DNA from: Saccharibacillus sp. O23
GTDB lineage: Bacteria > Bacillota > Bacilli > Paenibacillales > Paenibacillaceae
DNA: 64,000 nt
Assembly (NCBI RefSeq): GCF_002205895.1
Contig: NZ_NJDE01000022.1
Coordinates: forward strand, 1 to 64,000
Reading direction: 5' to 3'
Of the stretch, positions 48,101 to 55,776 are shown in pieces; the first letter of the stretch is position 1, and each line of letters starts with the position of its first letter. Both the position numbers and the translations under genes were made by a program. The notes beneath the pieces were generated by a model that was not told the DNA's origin, made no database searches, and worked only from the letters and a program-made list of their open reading frames with translations.

Positions 48101-50130
48101 CTTATGCCAATTTGACATCGAACGGAACCAAGCAACCCGCTTCGGGTACCGACAGCGGCGGAGTCATTACGTTAACCGGTTCGAATCCCGGGCTCAACGT
48201 ATTCAATATTACAAGCGCGGATACGACAGACATGAATGATCTTAAAATTATCGTACCGGCCGGCGCTTCCGCAGTTGTCAATATTTCTGGAGGGACTTTG
48301 CGTTTATCGAACGTAGTCTCTGCCGATCCTTCCCGGACGCTGATCAACTATACGGGAACCGGAAATCTGTATGTAGGCAATGCTCCGACCAGCCTGTTCC
48401 CCAAAACCGGCGGTAACGGATCAAAGGTAGACAGCAGCGTATTGGCTCCAAATGCCATCGTCAATTATGCCAATGGTAACGGTTCTCTCTCCGGTTCCAT
48501 TGTAGCCAATCAATTGGTATCTTCGGGAAGCATCACATTGAATCGGGCTGCATTTGCAGGTATAGAGCCGCCTTCGACTACAGCGCCTACACCGGGTGAA
48601 AGCCGCACAATCCAATTCCCGGACGTTTACTTCAACGCTATCATCAAAACGAAAAGCATCACGCTGGCGGATCAGTCGCTGTGGGTCGGGGATTCGACGG
48701 TCATCGTGCCGACGGTCACGATGACCGACGGCACGACCGATCTGACTCCGCTCCTGACTTGGTCGAGCAGCAAGCCTTCGGTAGCGAGTATCTCGTACCC
48801 GCTTGGAACGACAGGCGGTCAATCGGCCAGCGTCAGCGTAACCGGGGCGAGCGCCGGCACATCGACCATTACCGCGACGCTCAAAAATTCTGACGGTACG
48901 ACTATCGTAGGCACCGCGCTCGTCACTGTCGAAGCTCCGGCATTGTCGATCGACGGAAGTTCGTCGGTCAATGTTGGTCAGACGATCAAAGATCTTAAAG
49001 CGGTAGTAAACGCGACGAATTTGAGAATCGACAACGTGACTTGGACCGTTATCAGCCCGAACACCGACAACGTGAAGCTGGCTCCGCAAGCCGATCCGAC
49101 TTCGTTGTACGTGACCGGATCGAAAAGCGGAACGGTTAAAGTCCAAGCTACCGCAACGATTACCAATATAAGAACCAATACGGTTCGTACGTTGACCGCA
49201 ACCAAAGACATCAGCATTATCGATAGCTTGAACAGCGTAGCCGTCAACGGACCGGATACGGTCAAAAAAGGAAGCAGCATCGACCTTAGCACCGTGATCC
49301 TTCCGGAAGCGGCCAACATCGGCAGTATCGTGTGGACGGTGACGGACGGAAACGGCAATGCGGTATTGACGCCGGGAAGTCCCGCTCCCGCCAAAACAGC
49401 GACCCTGCAAGGCGTTGCGCCGGGTCCGGTCACGATTAGCGTTACGGTCAAAACCGCCGGCGACAATCCGATCGAACGAACCGTCACCAAAACGATTTGG
49501 GTGCTTGATTTCGGAATGAACGGACCGGATACCGTGTATGTAGGCGATTCGATCAATTTCACTTCGTCGCTGCTCCCGACCAATTATCCTGGCGCTAAAG
49601 GCACCGTGAACTGGACGGTCTCCAACGTGAACGGTACCGGAGCGGGAATCGGGAACTATGCGAGTCTGGGAACCGCTACAACCAACGGTAACACCAGCAC
49701 GACGACTTTAACCGGATCGAATGCGGGTCAAGTCAAATTGACCGCAACGATTACGACGCCCGCCGGCGATTTCACCGTCGACCGGATCGTAACCATCAAG
49801 CCGATCGTTACGGCTCTGCTCCTTCCTCCGACCGTTAAAGTCGAAAAAGGCGTTCCGTTCGATCTGATCGCAGGCGCGCCTTTACGGGTTAATCCGATCT
49901 CGATCGCGGTATCGGACATCCGAAATCAACTGGTTTGGACCAGCGCCGATCCTTCGGGCGTCAGCGTCAATCCGAACGGCGTGGTGACGGGACTTAAAGA
50001 AGGCAGCGAAGTGGTCGTGACCGTCACTTATCAACGGACGCCGACATCGCCGGCAATTACGGCGACCACCAAAGTCATCGTAGCCAAAGCGGCCGATCCT
50101 AACGCGCCGACAGACGGCGATCGCTACTGA
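45193..50130 (+). CDS. Giant secreted multidomain adhesin (choice-of-anchor A-like, Ig-like repeats)
   Basis: 1,645 residues. Signal peptide (hydrophobic 8-25, AMA|D cleavage near 29). Residues about 35-560 form a large domain that resembles what I recall of DUF5057 proteins: two similar halves, each with YDAIYFGNGAY or YDMIIFGFVDNY and Rossmann-like strands. An Ig-like domain follows (about 560-660), then a linker, then a beta-rich region (about 820-1126) with repeated GNLTI/GGDLKFG strands like choice-of-anchor A/collagen-binding-type adhesin domains. The end has bacterial Ig-like domains (about 1150-1640, SITLADQSLWVGDST..., LVTWSSS-type cores). No LPXTG, SLH or C-terminal anchor, so it is released or held by partners. 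TTG start with GGAGG 7 bases upstream. The 820-1126 stretch is lower in GC than its flanks. Confidence 0.8.
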   Translation: MRKKYIGIWSIVLALILVSVPFGVWKAMADTEPAYQIKILEISDNGTFALQTALKTTTNVTVDTMRMKTFVAMRGELNGKYDAIYFGNGAYSPKLPSAFTSGPSNEQRAAHDTAAVMNDITKLKAADVENYYILKGLPVIFNTAIANQTPNGNLFALYNKYASLSNRPSNALFVNDSQLNTVVTNIKNGTALYKQRPRVEITSKPQDFLNSASKIYTTGDTLTFTFNANNVKDFSTPVNAKLYASVDKVLPLSNENVVASSTLTSRAGTLTYKLPQTFSGPVYWKLELTANGQSDYAEGAFRVRDKQTVIRVLQVMPSNDASSLLKAANMTQSYLKTNDYDIQITPVLFSEFNTASTVNSYANLNGRYDMIIFGFVDNYNSQTASSLTDAAAAGVNAFIKTGQAVMFTHDTMIGDKWNPWIKNFQATTGQTGLYTNLGLGAPNPSTRTKVVNTGMLTQFPFDLSLPPSNTNGYVGQIALTHDQYYMLDLEDPTIVPWYNIVSENNDNASYKRDSDDSYDHYYTYSKGNVTYSGTGHTNTNFPEWEQKLFVNTMFRAFIGSNHAPSVTVISPTAAETTKPSYLKELVFSYQVDDLDLNDLNVYSSVKFKVNGQYVDNMAIAEKSVPKGTVITEKFTNPLQLKDGKIQIEITARDKQGATAVKTIDLTIQKVSANLLTERTLDTIPANYEFLTGSTVGMTYKVTPQSIPAADIRSGENGLQTLEISNIAYTEKLPAGLEISGTLPQGMTKTGTASTGYTLSKTFDKITYTLNGSSYEPNKGSTFSFHLDTIPTQKGTYNLNQARLSYEDVHSPSAFASTLQQLKDYSLIVLGSSDLKLAEGTIKGGVAINGNVDTSATVGADLNASNIGFVTSGNLTITKGNIYNGAILAKGNLTAPGFNFNEFSRALIGGDLKFGYASGSAAQTSYGGAYSGPNYLNPQPTQRDATALKNEISQAFNFADSKSKLVQLSNSYANLTSNGTKQPASGTDSGGVITLTGSNPGLNVFNITSADTTDMNDLKIIVPAGASAVVNISGGTLRLSNVVSADPSRTLINYTGTGNLYVGNAPTSLFPKTGGNGSKVDSSVLAPNAIVNYANGNGSLSGSIVANQLVSSGSITLNRAAFAGIEPPSTTAPTPGESRTIQFPDVYFNAIIKTKSITLADQSLWVGDSTVIVPTVTMTDGTTDLTPLLTWSSSKPSVASISYPLGTTGGQSASVSVTGASAGTSTITATLKNSDGTTIVGTALVTVEAPALSIDGSSSVNVGQTIKDLKAVVNATNLRIDNVTWTVISPNTDNVKLAPQADPTSLYVTGSKSGTVKVQATATITNIRTNTVRTLTATKDISIIDSLNSVAVNGPDTVKKGSSIDLSTVILPEAANIGSIVWTVTDGNGNAVLTPGSPAPAKTATLQGVAPGPVTISVTVKTAGDNPIERTVTKTIWVLDFGMNGPDTVYVGDSINFTSSLLPTNYPGAKGTVNWTVSNVNGTGAGIGNYASLGTATTNGNTSTTTLTGSNAGQVKLTATITTPAGDFTVDRIVTIKPIVTALLLPPTVKVEKGVPFDLIAGAPLRVNPISIAVSDIRNQLVWTSADPSGVSVNPNGVVTGLKEGSEVVVTVTYQRTPTSPAITATTKVIVAKAADPNAPTDGDRY

Positions 50131-50159
50131 TTGACGCGTAAGCGATCCTTTCAAGACAC

Positions 50160-50201
50160 AAAAAAGCTTCCGACCGTTCGCAAACGGTCGGAAGCTTTTT
50201 T
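50160..50201. terminator. Bidirectional terminator between adhesin and minor-pilin operon
   Basis: 19-bp stem AAAAAAGCTTCCGACCGTT (50160-50178) with 50183-50201, CGCA loop, T-run both ways. Serves both converging genes. Confidence 0.95.
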
Positions 50202-50205
50202 TATA

Positions 50206-52026
50206 TCATTTGCCCGGAATTTGCGATTCCTGAAGCAGCTCGATTTTGTCCGCTTTGACACTGATTTGATCGACCCGAGGCAAGGCCAATCCCTGATGCT
50301 CGAAGACCTGATCATTGTAATCGACTTTGAAGCGGCTCGTTTTGGATACGGTTTGATCGTCGAAAATGATATTTTGCCGGCTTGCGTCTTCTACCGAATT
50401 GCCGACTACCGCATTGACGGTCAGATTGCCTTTGGCGAAAAATCCGCCTTGCAAATCGAAGTTGGAACCGACCCCGTACAATTCGGCTGTCGCGTCGGTA
50501 TAGAAAAATCCGCGCAGCGTCTGCGCTACATTGGCTTGAGTGAACGCATCGACCCGGTTCAACAAAATCGGCCCTTTGGAAATCAGTACGATTTCTTTGT
50601 CTCCGTTAGCTCCGGTAATGGTCGCGTCTTGGATTTTGGTATTGCCGAGCGTCAGCAGCGTCGAATCGACATTGATTTTACCGCCCAGATTCACCGCGCC
50701 GGTCACCAGTACGCTGCTGTACAGATTGAGCGGCGTATTATCTAACGTATTGTTGATCGTCAGATTACCGTTAACAATCAGCCAAGAAGAAGCGCTTCGC
50801 TGAGTCTGAATCAAGCCTTTGAGCCAATCGCCGTCCACATTCAGGTCGCCGTTGAACACGACGGTTCCGGTCATTGTAGTCAACGCCGTTTTCAAATCGT
50901 TTAACGCTTTTTGATAGTTCGGCAGTTCGACCTGAATATAATTCGTATATAGTTTCTCGTACGCATCGAGATCTTTTTTATATTGATCCTGTATGGTCTT
51001 GTCGCTGGACAGCGGATCGACCGGTTTAACGGGTTCCTTCGGCTTGATCGGCATTTTAAGCGCATTCGGAACATTGTTCAAATAGGCAGAGTAATCGGGA
51101 ATGTCCACCGAATCGCTTATTCCGAGCGCTTGACCGAACTTGTCCCGGAAGGATTGATCGACATTTACCTGAACAAATTGTTCGTTTTTGCGTATCCGGA
51201 CCTGGCTCAAATCGATATTCAACGCTTTGCGTACATTGGCGATCGTGAGATCTCCGCTTAATGCCGATCCGTCGGCTCCTCGGTTTACCGGCCTTGGCGC
51301 ATAGCCGTTTTCCGACAGAGTAAACGCGTCCAAAGACTGGACGAAAGCGAGCGGCTGCGTTTTGTCCGCGCGTTCCACCATCCGGGGGAATAAGCTCGGC
51401 TTTTGCAAGTTTTGGCCTCGGTACGCGTAGTTCGCCACATTGCTGACGCGAAGCGTGTTGCCTGCGTAGATATTGCCTTTGATCGTCGGCGAACCGTTCA
51501 AGATCAGATCCTTTTCCGAACCGAACGCGTAATTCAGAAAGTCCGGGTATAAACTGACTTTGACGTCCTGCTTCAGAATTCGTTTAACGCCGTTGATATC
51601 GCTTTGCGCGATTAACGTTACGGTATAAGAGGAATTGCCTTTCAATCCGCTGCCTGCAAAATCGTCGCTGGCCGTAGCCGACAGCAGGCGGGTCGAAGCG
51701 AGTGCCAATTCCGTTTTGACGCCGGAACCGTTAGTCGCATTACTGGCCTGCAAAGCCGGAATCTGCGACAATACGTCTTGCAACGTCGAACCCAGCATAT
51801 CGGCTTTCAACGTTTTGCCGTCCAGCTTGGAAGCGATATACGCCACCGACTCGTCCAGCGTTTTTTGCGTGAGCTGTAAGCTCTGAATATCGTTTTCTCG
51901 GGTGAGGGTCCGTCTTGCTCCGCCTACGGCCGCACTCAATACCGCGACGCCAAGCAGTGTAAGAATGAGCATCATAAACATGACCATAACGAGAGCGGAG
52001 CCTTTTTCTTCACGGAAACGTCTCAT
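50206..52026 (-). CDS. Large PilX-like minor prepilin with beta-rich body
   Basis: 606 residues. Prepilin N-terminus of the PilX kind: short basic leader EEKG, then SALVMVMFMMLILTLLGVAV as the hydrophobic helix. The body is far larger than usual PilX (about 150-200 residues). It has repeated short strands VVFNGDLNVDG, LIVNGNLTINN, VLVTGAVNLGG, FFAKGNLTVNA, which look like a beta-solenoid. The phrase AKGNLT is identical in the giant adhesin's beta-rich domain. A Pro/Lys-rich segment (about 328-345) acts as a linker. Third and last gene of the minor-pilin operon; its stop is at the terminator. ATG with AAAGGGG. Confidence 0.78.
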   Translation of the reverse strand: MRRFREEKGSALVMVMFMMLILTLLGVAVLSAAVGGARRTLTRENDIQSLQLTQKTLDESVAYIASKLDGKTLKADMLGSTLQDVLSQIPALQASNATNGSGVKTELALASTRLLSATASDDFAGSGLKGNSSYTVTLIAQSDINGVKRILKQDVKVSLYPDFLNYAFGSEKDLILNGSPTIKGNIYAGNTLRVSNVANYAYRGQNLQKPSLFPRMVERADKTQPLAFVQSLDAFTLSENGYAPRPVNRGADGSALSGDLTIANVRKALNIDLSQVRIRKNEQFVQVNVDQSFRDKFGQALGISDSVDIPDYSAYLNNVPNALKMPIKPKEPVKPVDPLSSDKTIQDQYKKDLDAYEKLYTNYIQVELPNYQKALNDLKTALTTMTGTVVFNGDLNVDGDWLKGLIQTQRSASSWLIVNGNLTINNTLDNTPLNLYSSVLVTGAVNLGGKINVDSTLLTLGNTKIQDATITGANGDKEIVLISKGPILLNRVDAFTQANVAQTLRGFFYTDATAELYGVGSNFDLQGGFFAKGNLTVNAVVGNSVEDASRQNIIFDDQTVSKTSRFKVDYNDQVFEHQGLALPRVDQISVKADKIELLQESQIPGK

Positions 52027-52059
52027 GCCAGCTTGTTCCCCTTTCTGTTCATTGAACCT

Positions 52060-52659
52060 TTAGAACCCGAATCGGCTTTCGAGTTGAAGCTGCGATTGCC
52101 CCGTGCCCGAACCGAGCGCAAGCACCAACTTAATATTGATCAGCCCGGTCGTGTAATAATTGAAGCCGCCGACTTTGCTGCCTTCGAGCGTAATCGAAGA
52201 CAGTCCGTTGACGATACTTCCGTTAGCGATTCTTGTAGCTTCGTAGGGATCGACGGGCGGATTGCTCGAATTCAGAATTTGCGCTTTTTGGATCTGCAGC
52301 TGGCCTTGCTGCGGAAAATGTTCGGGGTCCGGCGTTACGATTCGGATCGTAACTTTGTCGTTGGTCTGCTCATTGCCCAGCTCATCCACATGCACCATAT
52401 CGAAACCCGTTCCGTCCGCCAACGCATAAACGCGATCCGGCGCATAGGCATATAACTCCGTAATGATGGCGGACATCAGAATATCGCTTTCTTCGCGCAG
52501 ACGATTTTCGACCGAGACTTGATTATAACTGCGAAATCCGAAAAAAATGGTAGTAGAAATGACGCCCAAAATGATCGCCATCAGCGATAATACGGCAAGC
52601 AGTTCGATCAGCGTCACGCCTTCTTCCCGCTTCCAAGCTTTAACGAATCGATTGCGCAT
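52060..52659 (-). CDS. Minor prepilin (PilW/GspJ-like)
   Basis: 199 residues. Prepilin motif EEG|VTLIELL with Glu at mature position 5, then a hydrophobic helix (about 16-38) and a beta-rich globular domain. Size and position as middle gene of three prepilins fit PilW/GspJ-type minor pilins that prime assembly. Val instead of Phe after the cleavage Gly is tolerated in minor pilins. ATG with GGAGG upstream; overlaps the upstream prepilin by 20 bases. Four cysteines are absent, so no disulfide. Confidence 0.85.
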   Translation of the reverse strand: MRNRFVKAWKREEGVTLIELLAVLSLMAIILGVISTTIFFGFRSYNQVSVENRLREESDILMSAIITELYAYAPDRVYALADGTGFDMVHVDELGNEQTNDKVTIRIVTPDPEHFPQQGQLQIQKAQILNSSNPPVDPYEATRIANGSIVNGLSSITLEGSKVGGFNYYTTGLINIKLVLALGSGTGQSQLQLESRFGF

Positions 52660-53218
52660 TCACATATCCCTCCACGGTAACCGCATCCGCTCCCGGTCCT
52701 GCGGCTCCCGGCGAAACCGAAGTCACCGTCGCGCTGATCGGCAGCAGCAAAGCACCTCCGGTATCGTTCGAACGGTTCAGACTTTGCTGATATTCGATCA
52801 CGATCCGATACTGAATCCCGTTGACGCTTGGTTGAAGCACCGCCATGGTAGGCTGCAAATTTCCGTTTTCGAAAATATTACGGAATTTGCACGCTCCTGT
52901 ATCCGCGTTCGTGCAGCTTCCGAAGGTTTCCGGCGTAATGCCTACGCGCCGTTGGTTTAGCGCATCACCGGTTCGGACAACGGTAGCATCAGGCGAATCG
53001 AAATACTCTTTTAGCCGGGTGAAATCCTGTTTTTGCATATACACCAAAGCATTTCGAGCCAAATTGGACATAATCGTTTTATTTTGATTGGTTTTGGCAA
53101 ACGTAAGGGCATTCCCGAAATAAGCCGTGAAAGCTAGCGCGACGATGGATACGATCAGCATAGCCGCCAATACTTCGATCAATGTAAAGCCCTGTTCTTT
53201 TTTGAGCCGCTCCAGCAA
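52640..53218 (-). CDS. Minor prepilin (PilV/GspI-like)
   Basis: 192 residues. Prepilin motif EQG|FTLIEVL with a short basic leader, hydrophobic helix (about 9-30), and a globular part with two Cys close together (GSCTNADTGAC) that could form a loop disulfide. Similar to PilV/GspI minor pilins. TTG start with GGAGG 7 bases upstream. First gene of the three-gene operon, expressed from the promoter at 53314-53343. Confidence 0.85.
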   Translation of the reverse strand: MLERLKKEQGFTLIEVLAAMLIVSIVALAFTAYFGNALTFAKTNQNKTIMSNLARNALVYMQKQDFTRLKEYFDSPDATVVRTGDALNQRRVGITPETFGSCTNADTGACKFRNIFENGNLQPTMAVLQPSVNGIQYRIVIEYQQSLNRSNDTGGALLLPISATVTSVSPGAAGPGADAVTVEGYVNAQSIR

Positions 53219-53313
53219 CGAAATTCCTCCTTCAGGCGCGTCTAAGCAACGGTAACCCTTTACCAGCCGAAAAGACCATAGTTTCTTCTATATCGACCTT
53301 TTGTCCTTCTTTC

Positions 53314-53343
53314 ATTATAGGTGCCTCGGGCAGCGACCGGCAA
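53314..53343 (-). promoter_or_regulatory. Promoter of the minor-pilin operon
   Basis: Minus strand: -35 TTGCCG (53338-53343), 18-bp spacer, -10 TATAAT (53314-53319). A leader of about 90 bases precedes the TTG; a possible GGTTACCGTTGC turn is seen but no known riboswitch. Confidence 0.65.
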
Positions 53344-53429
53344 CGATTATTTAGGTCTTTCGAACCTAGTTCGGAAGAGTTCGGCGGCGCAGGCAGGAAA
53401 CGAGTCGGGAAGGACGAACTGTTAGAAAA

Positions 53430-53448
53430 GTAAAGCGTTTTCTATAAA
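53430..53448 (+). promoter_or_regulatory. Weak promoter and cre-like site before the esterase gene
   Basis: -10 TATAAA (53443-53448) with a poor -35. GTAAAGCGTTTTCTA (53430-53444), overlapping the -10, resembles a catabolite-responsive element with two mismatches in the left half. Tentative. Confidence 0.3.
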
Positions 53449-53487
53449 CGTTTCTATCGCGCTCATTTGAAGGAGGCATATTCAAAC

Positions 53488-54282
53488 ATGGCTTTGTTGT
53501 CCTGCAACTTTTTCTCCGAATCGTTAGGTCTTAGCACTTCGATGACCGTGATTCTGCCGCAGCAGACCCGTTCGCAGATCGGCTTGGAGAACGTCAAACG
53601 TCCCGGTCCGCATAAAACGCTGTATCTGCTGCACGGGCTGTCCGACGACGATACGATCTGGCTGCGCCGCACGTCGATCGAACGTTACGCCGCGGCTTAC
53701 GGCATCGCGATCGTGATGCCGCAAGTTCATCGCAGCTTCTATACGGATATGGAATACGGCGAAAAATATTGGGAGTTTATCAGCGAAGAACTGCCGGAAC
53801 TGGCCCGTTCGTTCTTCCCGCTGTCGGCCAAGCGCGAAGACAACTTCGCCGCCGGTCTGTCGATGGGCGGATACGGAGCGTTCAAACTGGCGCTGCGCCG
53901 TCCGGACCTGTTCGCGGCCGGCGCGAGTTTGTCGGGCGCTACGGATATCGCGGCCATGACCGAGAACCCGGAAAATCCGCGTTCGGGACTGCTGCAAACC
54001 ATCTTCGGCGACCGGACCGTACGCGGCAGCGAAGACGATCTGCTGTTCCTGTTGGATCGCGTATCGAAATCGAACGGACCGAAACCGAAATTGTATCAAT
54101 GCTGCGGCACGGAAGATTTCTTGTACGCGGACAATCAGACGTTCCGCAAAGCCGCGGAAGCCGGTACGCTCGATTTTACTTACGAAGAAGGCCCGGGCGA
54201 ACACGAATGGGGCTATTGGGACAAAATGATCCAACGCGTCTTGGAATGGCTGCCGCTTGAGGCGGACGAGCCGAAGAAGTAA
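53488..54282 (+). CDS. Alpha/beta hydrolase esterase (esterase D / tributyrin esterase type)
   Basis: 264 residues, putative esterase family PF00756. Nucleophile Ser125 in GLSMGG, oxyanion LLHGLSDDD (47-55), likely acid Asp210 ([10 protein letters not shown]) and His239 (GPGEHEW). No signal peptide, so cytoplasmic. Closest in character to lactic-acid-bacterial EstA and feruloyl/acetyl esterases; S-formylglutathione hydrolase is another possibility but its usual partners are absent. Start ATG 53488-53490 with AAGGAGG upstream. Stands alone between the minor-pilin operon and a diguanylate cyclase. Substrate unknown. Confidence 0.85.
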   Translation: MALLSCNFFSESLGLSTSMTVILPQQTRSQIGLENVKRPGPHKTLYLLHGLSDDDTIWLRRTSIERYAAAYGIAIVMPQVHRSFYTDMEYGEKYWEFISEELPELARSFFPLSAKREDNFAAGLSMGGYGAFKLALRRPDLFAAGASLSGATDIAAMTENPENPRSGLLQTIFGDRTVRGSEDDLLFLLDRVSKSNGPKPKLYQCCGTEDFLYADNQTFRKAAEAGTLDFTYEEGPGEHEWGYWDKMIQRVLEWLPLEADEPKK

Positions 54283-54305
54283 TTCGTTTTTCGTTTCGGC
54301 CCTAT

Positions 54306-54346
54306 AAAAAAGCTCCGAATCCGCCTGAGCGGAAACGGAGCTTTTT
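54306..54346. terminator. Bidirectional terminator between esterase and diguanylate cyclase
   Basis: 11-bp stem AAAAGCTCCG-type (54307-54317 with 54336-54346) around an inner TCCGC/GCGGA stem, T-run on the plus strand and A-run for the minus strand. Confidence 0.85.
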
Positions 54347-54382
54347 GGCGAGGCCGCATAGTCAGCAAACAAAAAACGGTCT

Positions 54383-55510
54383 TCAACGAGCAAGAGACAT
54401 CACGTTTCCCGTCTCTTCCGATCCGGCTGCCGCTTTGGCGACTCGATTGCGGCCGGATTCTTTCGCCAGATACAAAGCGGAGTCCGCGCGTTGAAACAAC
54501 GTTTTGGGCGAGCCTTCGTCCGACAATCCGTAGCCGAGCGAGACGGTCACGTCCAGACGCGTTCCGTCCTCGAGCAGGAACGGATGCCCTTCTATCGTCA
54601 ATCGGATGCGCTCCGCCGTACGCGCGACGGTCTCTTCGTCCGGGCGGTCGACGATAACCACGAATTCTTCTCCTCCGCTGCGCGCGCAGTGCCCGCCGAT
54701 CGGCGAACAAACCGACAGAATATTGCCCACTTGCCGCAGAACGACGTCGCCGGCAGGATGGCCGTACGTATCGTTAACCTTTTTGAAATGATCGATATCG
54801 AGCAGAATAAGACCGAAGCGGAACCCTTCTCGATCTTGCAGAGCCAGCTTGACACGACGTTCGTAAGCGAGCGAAAAAGCCCGCGGATTGTACAAACCGG
54901 TCAGAAAATCGCGATGCGCCGCGTCTTCCATGATCGCGAACGATCGGTTGGAATTTTGCAGATGGCGCAGCATCAAGAAAATGAACATCCCGGTTCCCGC
55001 CGTAATCAAAGCGATGAGCGGAGCGATCATCAATACCTGCGGTCCTACGGCAACATAAAGAGTGATCATAAGCACGATAAACTGCACGGCAAAAGCGGCT
55101 GTCCATCGTTGTCCGTTCAACTGTCCTTTTCGCAAAACGATCGCGATCAGAACGAAAGTCACGACCGCGTTCGCTGCTCCGATAACCGAAGACACTCCGA
55201 ACGGACCGAAAAAAAACAAACGAAAAACCGCGATGACGGCCGTAGCGATGAATCCGCCGGGAATTCCTCCCGCGTAGATCGCGATAATGATCGCGCTCTG
55301 CCGCAGATCGACGATGGTATGGGAAGCCAGCGGAAACGAAAACTCCATCAGCATCATTCCCACTCCGCCTAGCGCAAGACCCGCCAAGCCGGGCATCCAC
55401 AGAGCAGAATGCGCCGCAAGCGGCGAATGGCGAAAACGATTCAATAAGACGTTGCCGAAAAACAACATCGTCGCCAAAATCGTGAAATTCACGAATAACT
55501 CTTTCAACAT
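54383..55510 (-). CDS. Membrane diguanylate cyclase (5TM-LYT + GGDEF)
   Basis: Makes c-di-GMP from two GTP. 375 residues: six membrane helices of the 5TMR-LYT sensor type (about 5-185, including the GGIPGG and FFFGPFG signatures), then a GGDEF domain (about 198-365). The active site is SGGEEF (279-283), metal Asp in LLDIDHFKK and DxLTG present, so it should be active. No RxxD inhibitory site at the usual position 5 residues before GGEEF, so product feedback is probably absent. ATG 55508-55510. It lies 3 kb from the pilin genes, whose PilB may respond to c-di-GMP. Confidence 0.92.
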   Translation of the reverse strand: MLKELFVNFTILATMLFFGNVLLNRFRHSPLAAHSALWMPGLAGLALGGVGMMLMEFSFPLASHTIVDLRQSAIIIAIYAGGIPGGFIATAVIAVFRLFFFGPFGVSSVIGAANAVVTFVLIAIVLRKGQLNGQRWTAAFAVQFIVLMITLYVAVGPQVLMIAPLIALITAGTGMFIFLMLRHLQNSNRSFAIMEDAAHRDFLTGLYNPRAFSLAYERRVKLALQDREGFRFGLILLDIDHFKKVNDTYGHPAGDVVLRQVGNILSVCSPIGGHCARSGGEEFVVIVDRPDEETVARTAERIRLTIEGHPFLLEDGTRLDVTVSLGYGLSDEGSPKTLFQRADSALYLAKESGRNRVAKAAAGSEETGNVMSLAR

Positions 55511-55594
55511 AAACGGTACGCCTCGCAGTCCGCGGCAATCGTGCACCTTTAGCCCTGTTGCCGCTTTTTCGAGAGGAGCCGCCGCTTTGCTTAC

Positions 55595-55622
55595 ATTTTA
55601 CTCTATCCGCGGATTTCTGCAA
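55595..55622 (-). promoter_or_regulatory. Promoter of the diguanylate cyclase gene
   Basis: Minus strand: -35 TTGCAG (55617-55622), 16-bp spacer, -10 TAAAAT (55595-55600). Leader about 80 bases. Confidence 0.65.
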
Positions 55623-55656
55623 AGAATGTCGAAATTTTTCAGCTCGATATAAAGCG

Positions 55657-55682
55657 AAAAAGCGTCTCCTCGAAGGAGACGC
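55657..55682 (-). terminator. Terminator of argH
   Basis: Minus strand: GCGTCTCCT/AGGAGACGC 9-bp stem (55674-55682 with 55662-55670), 3-base loop, then TTTTTCG. About 95 bases past the argH stop, just before the diguanylate cyclase promoter. Confidence 0.88.
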
Positions 55683-55776
55683 CCCTATTCGCAAGCCGAT
55701 CCGTAAAAGGCCAAGCCTGCCGAGCCCGAAGCCGGCTTATGCCGATAACCGCGGACGCGGAAATCAGAATCGGGCG

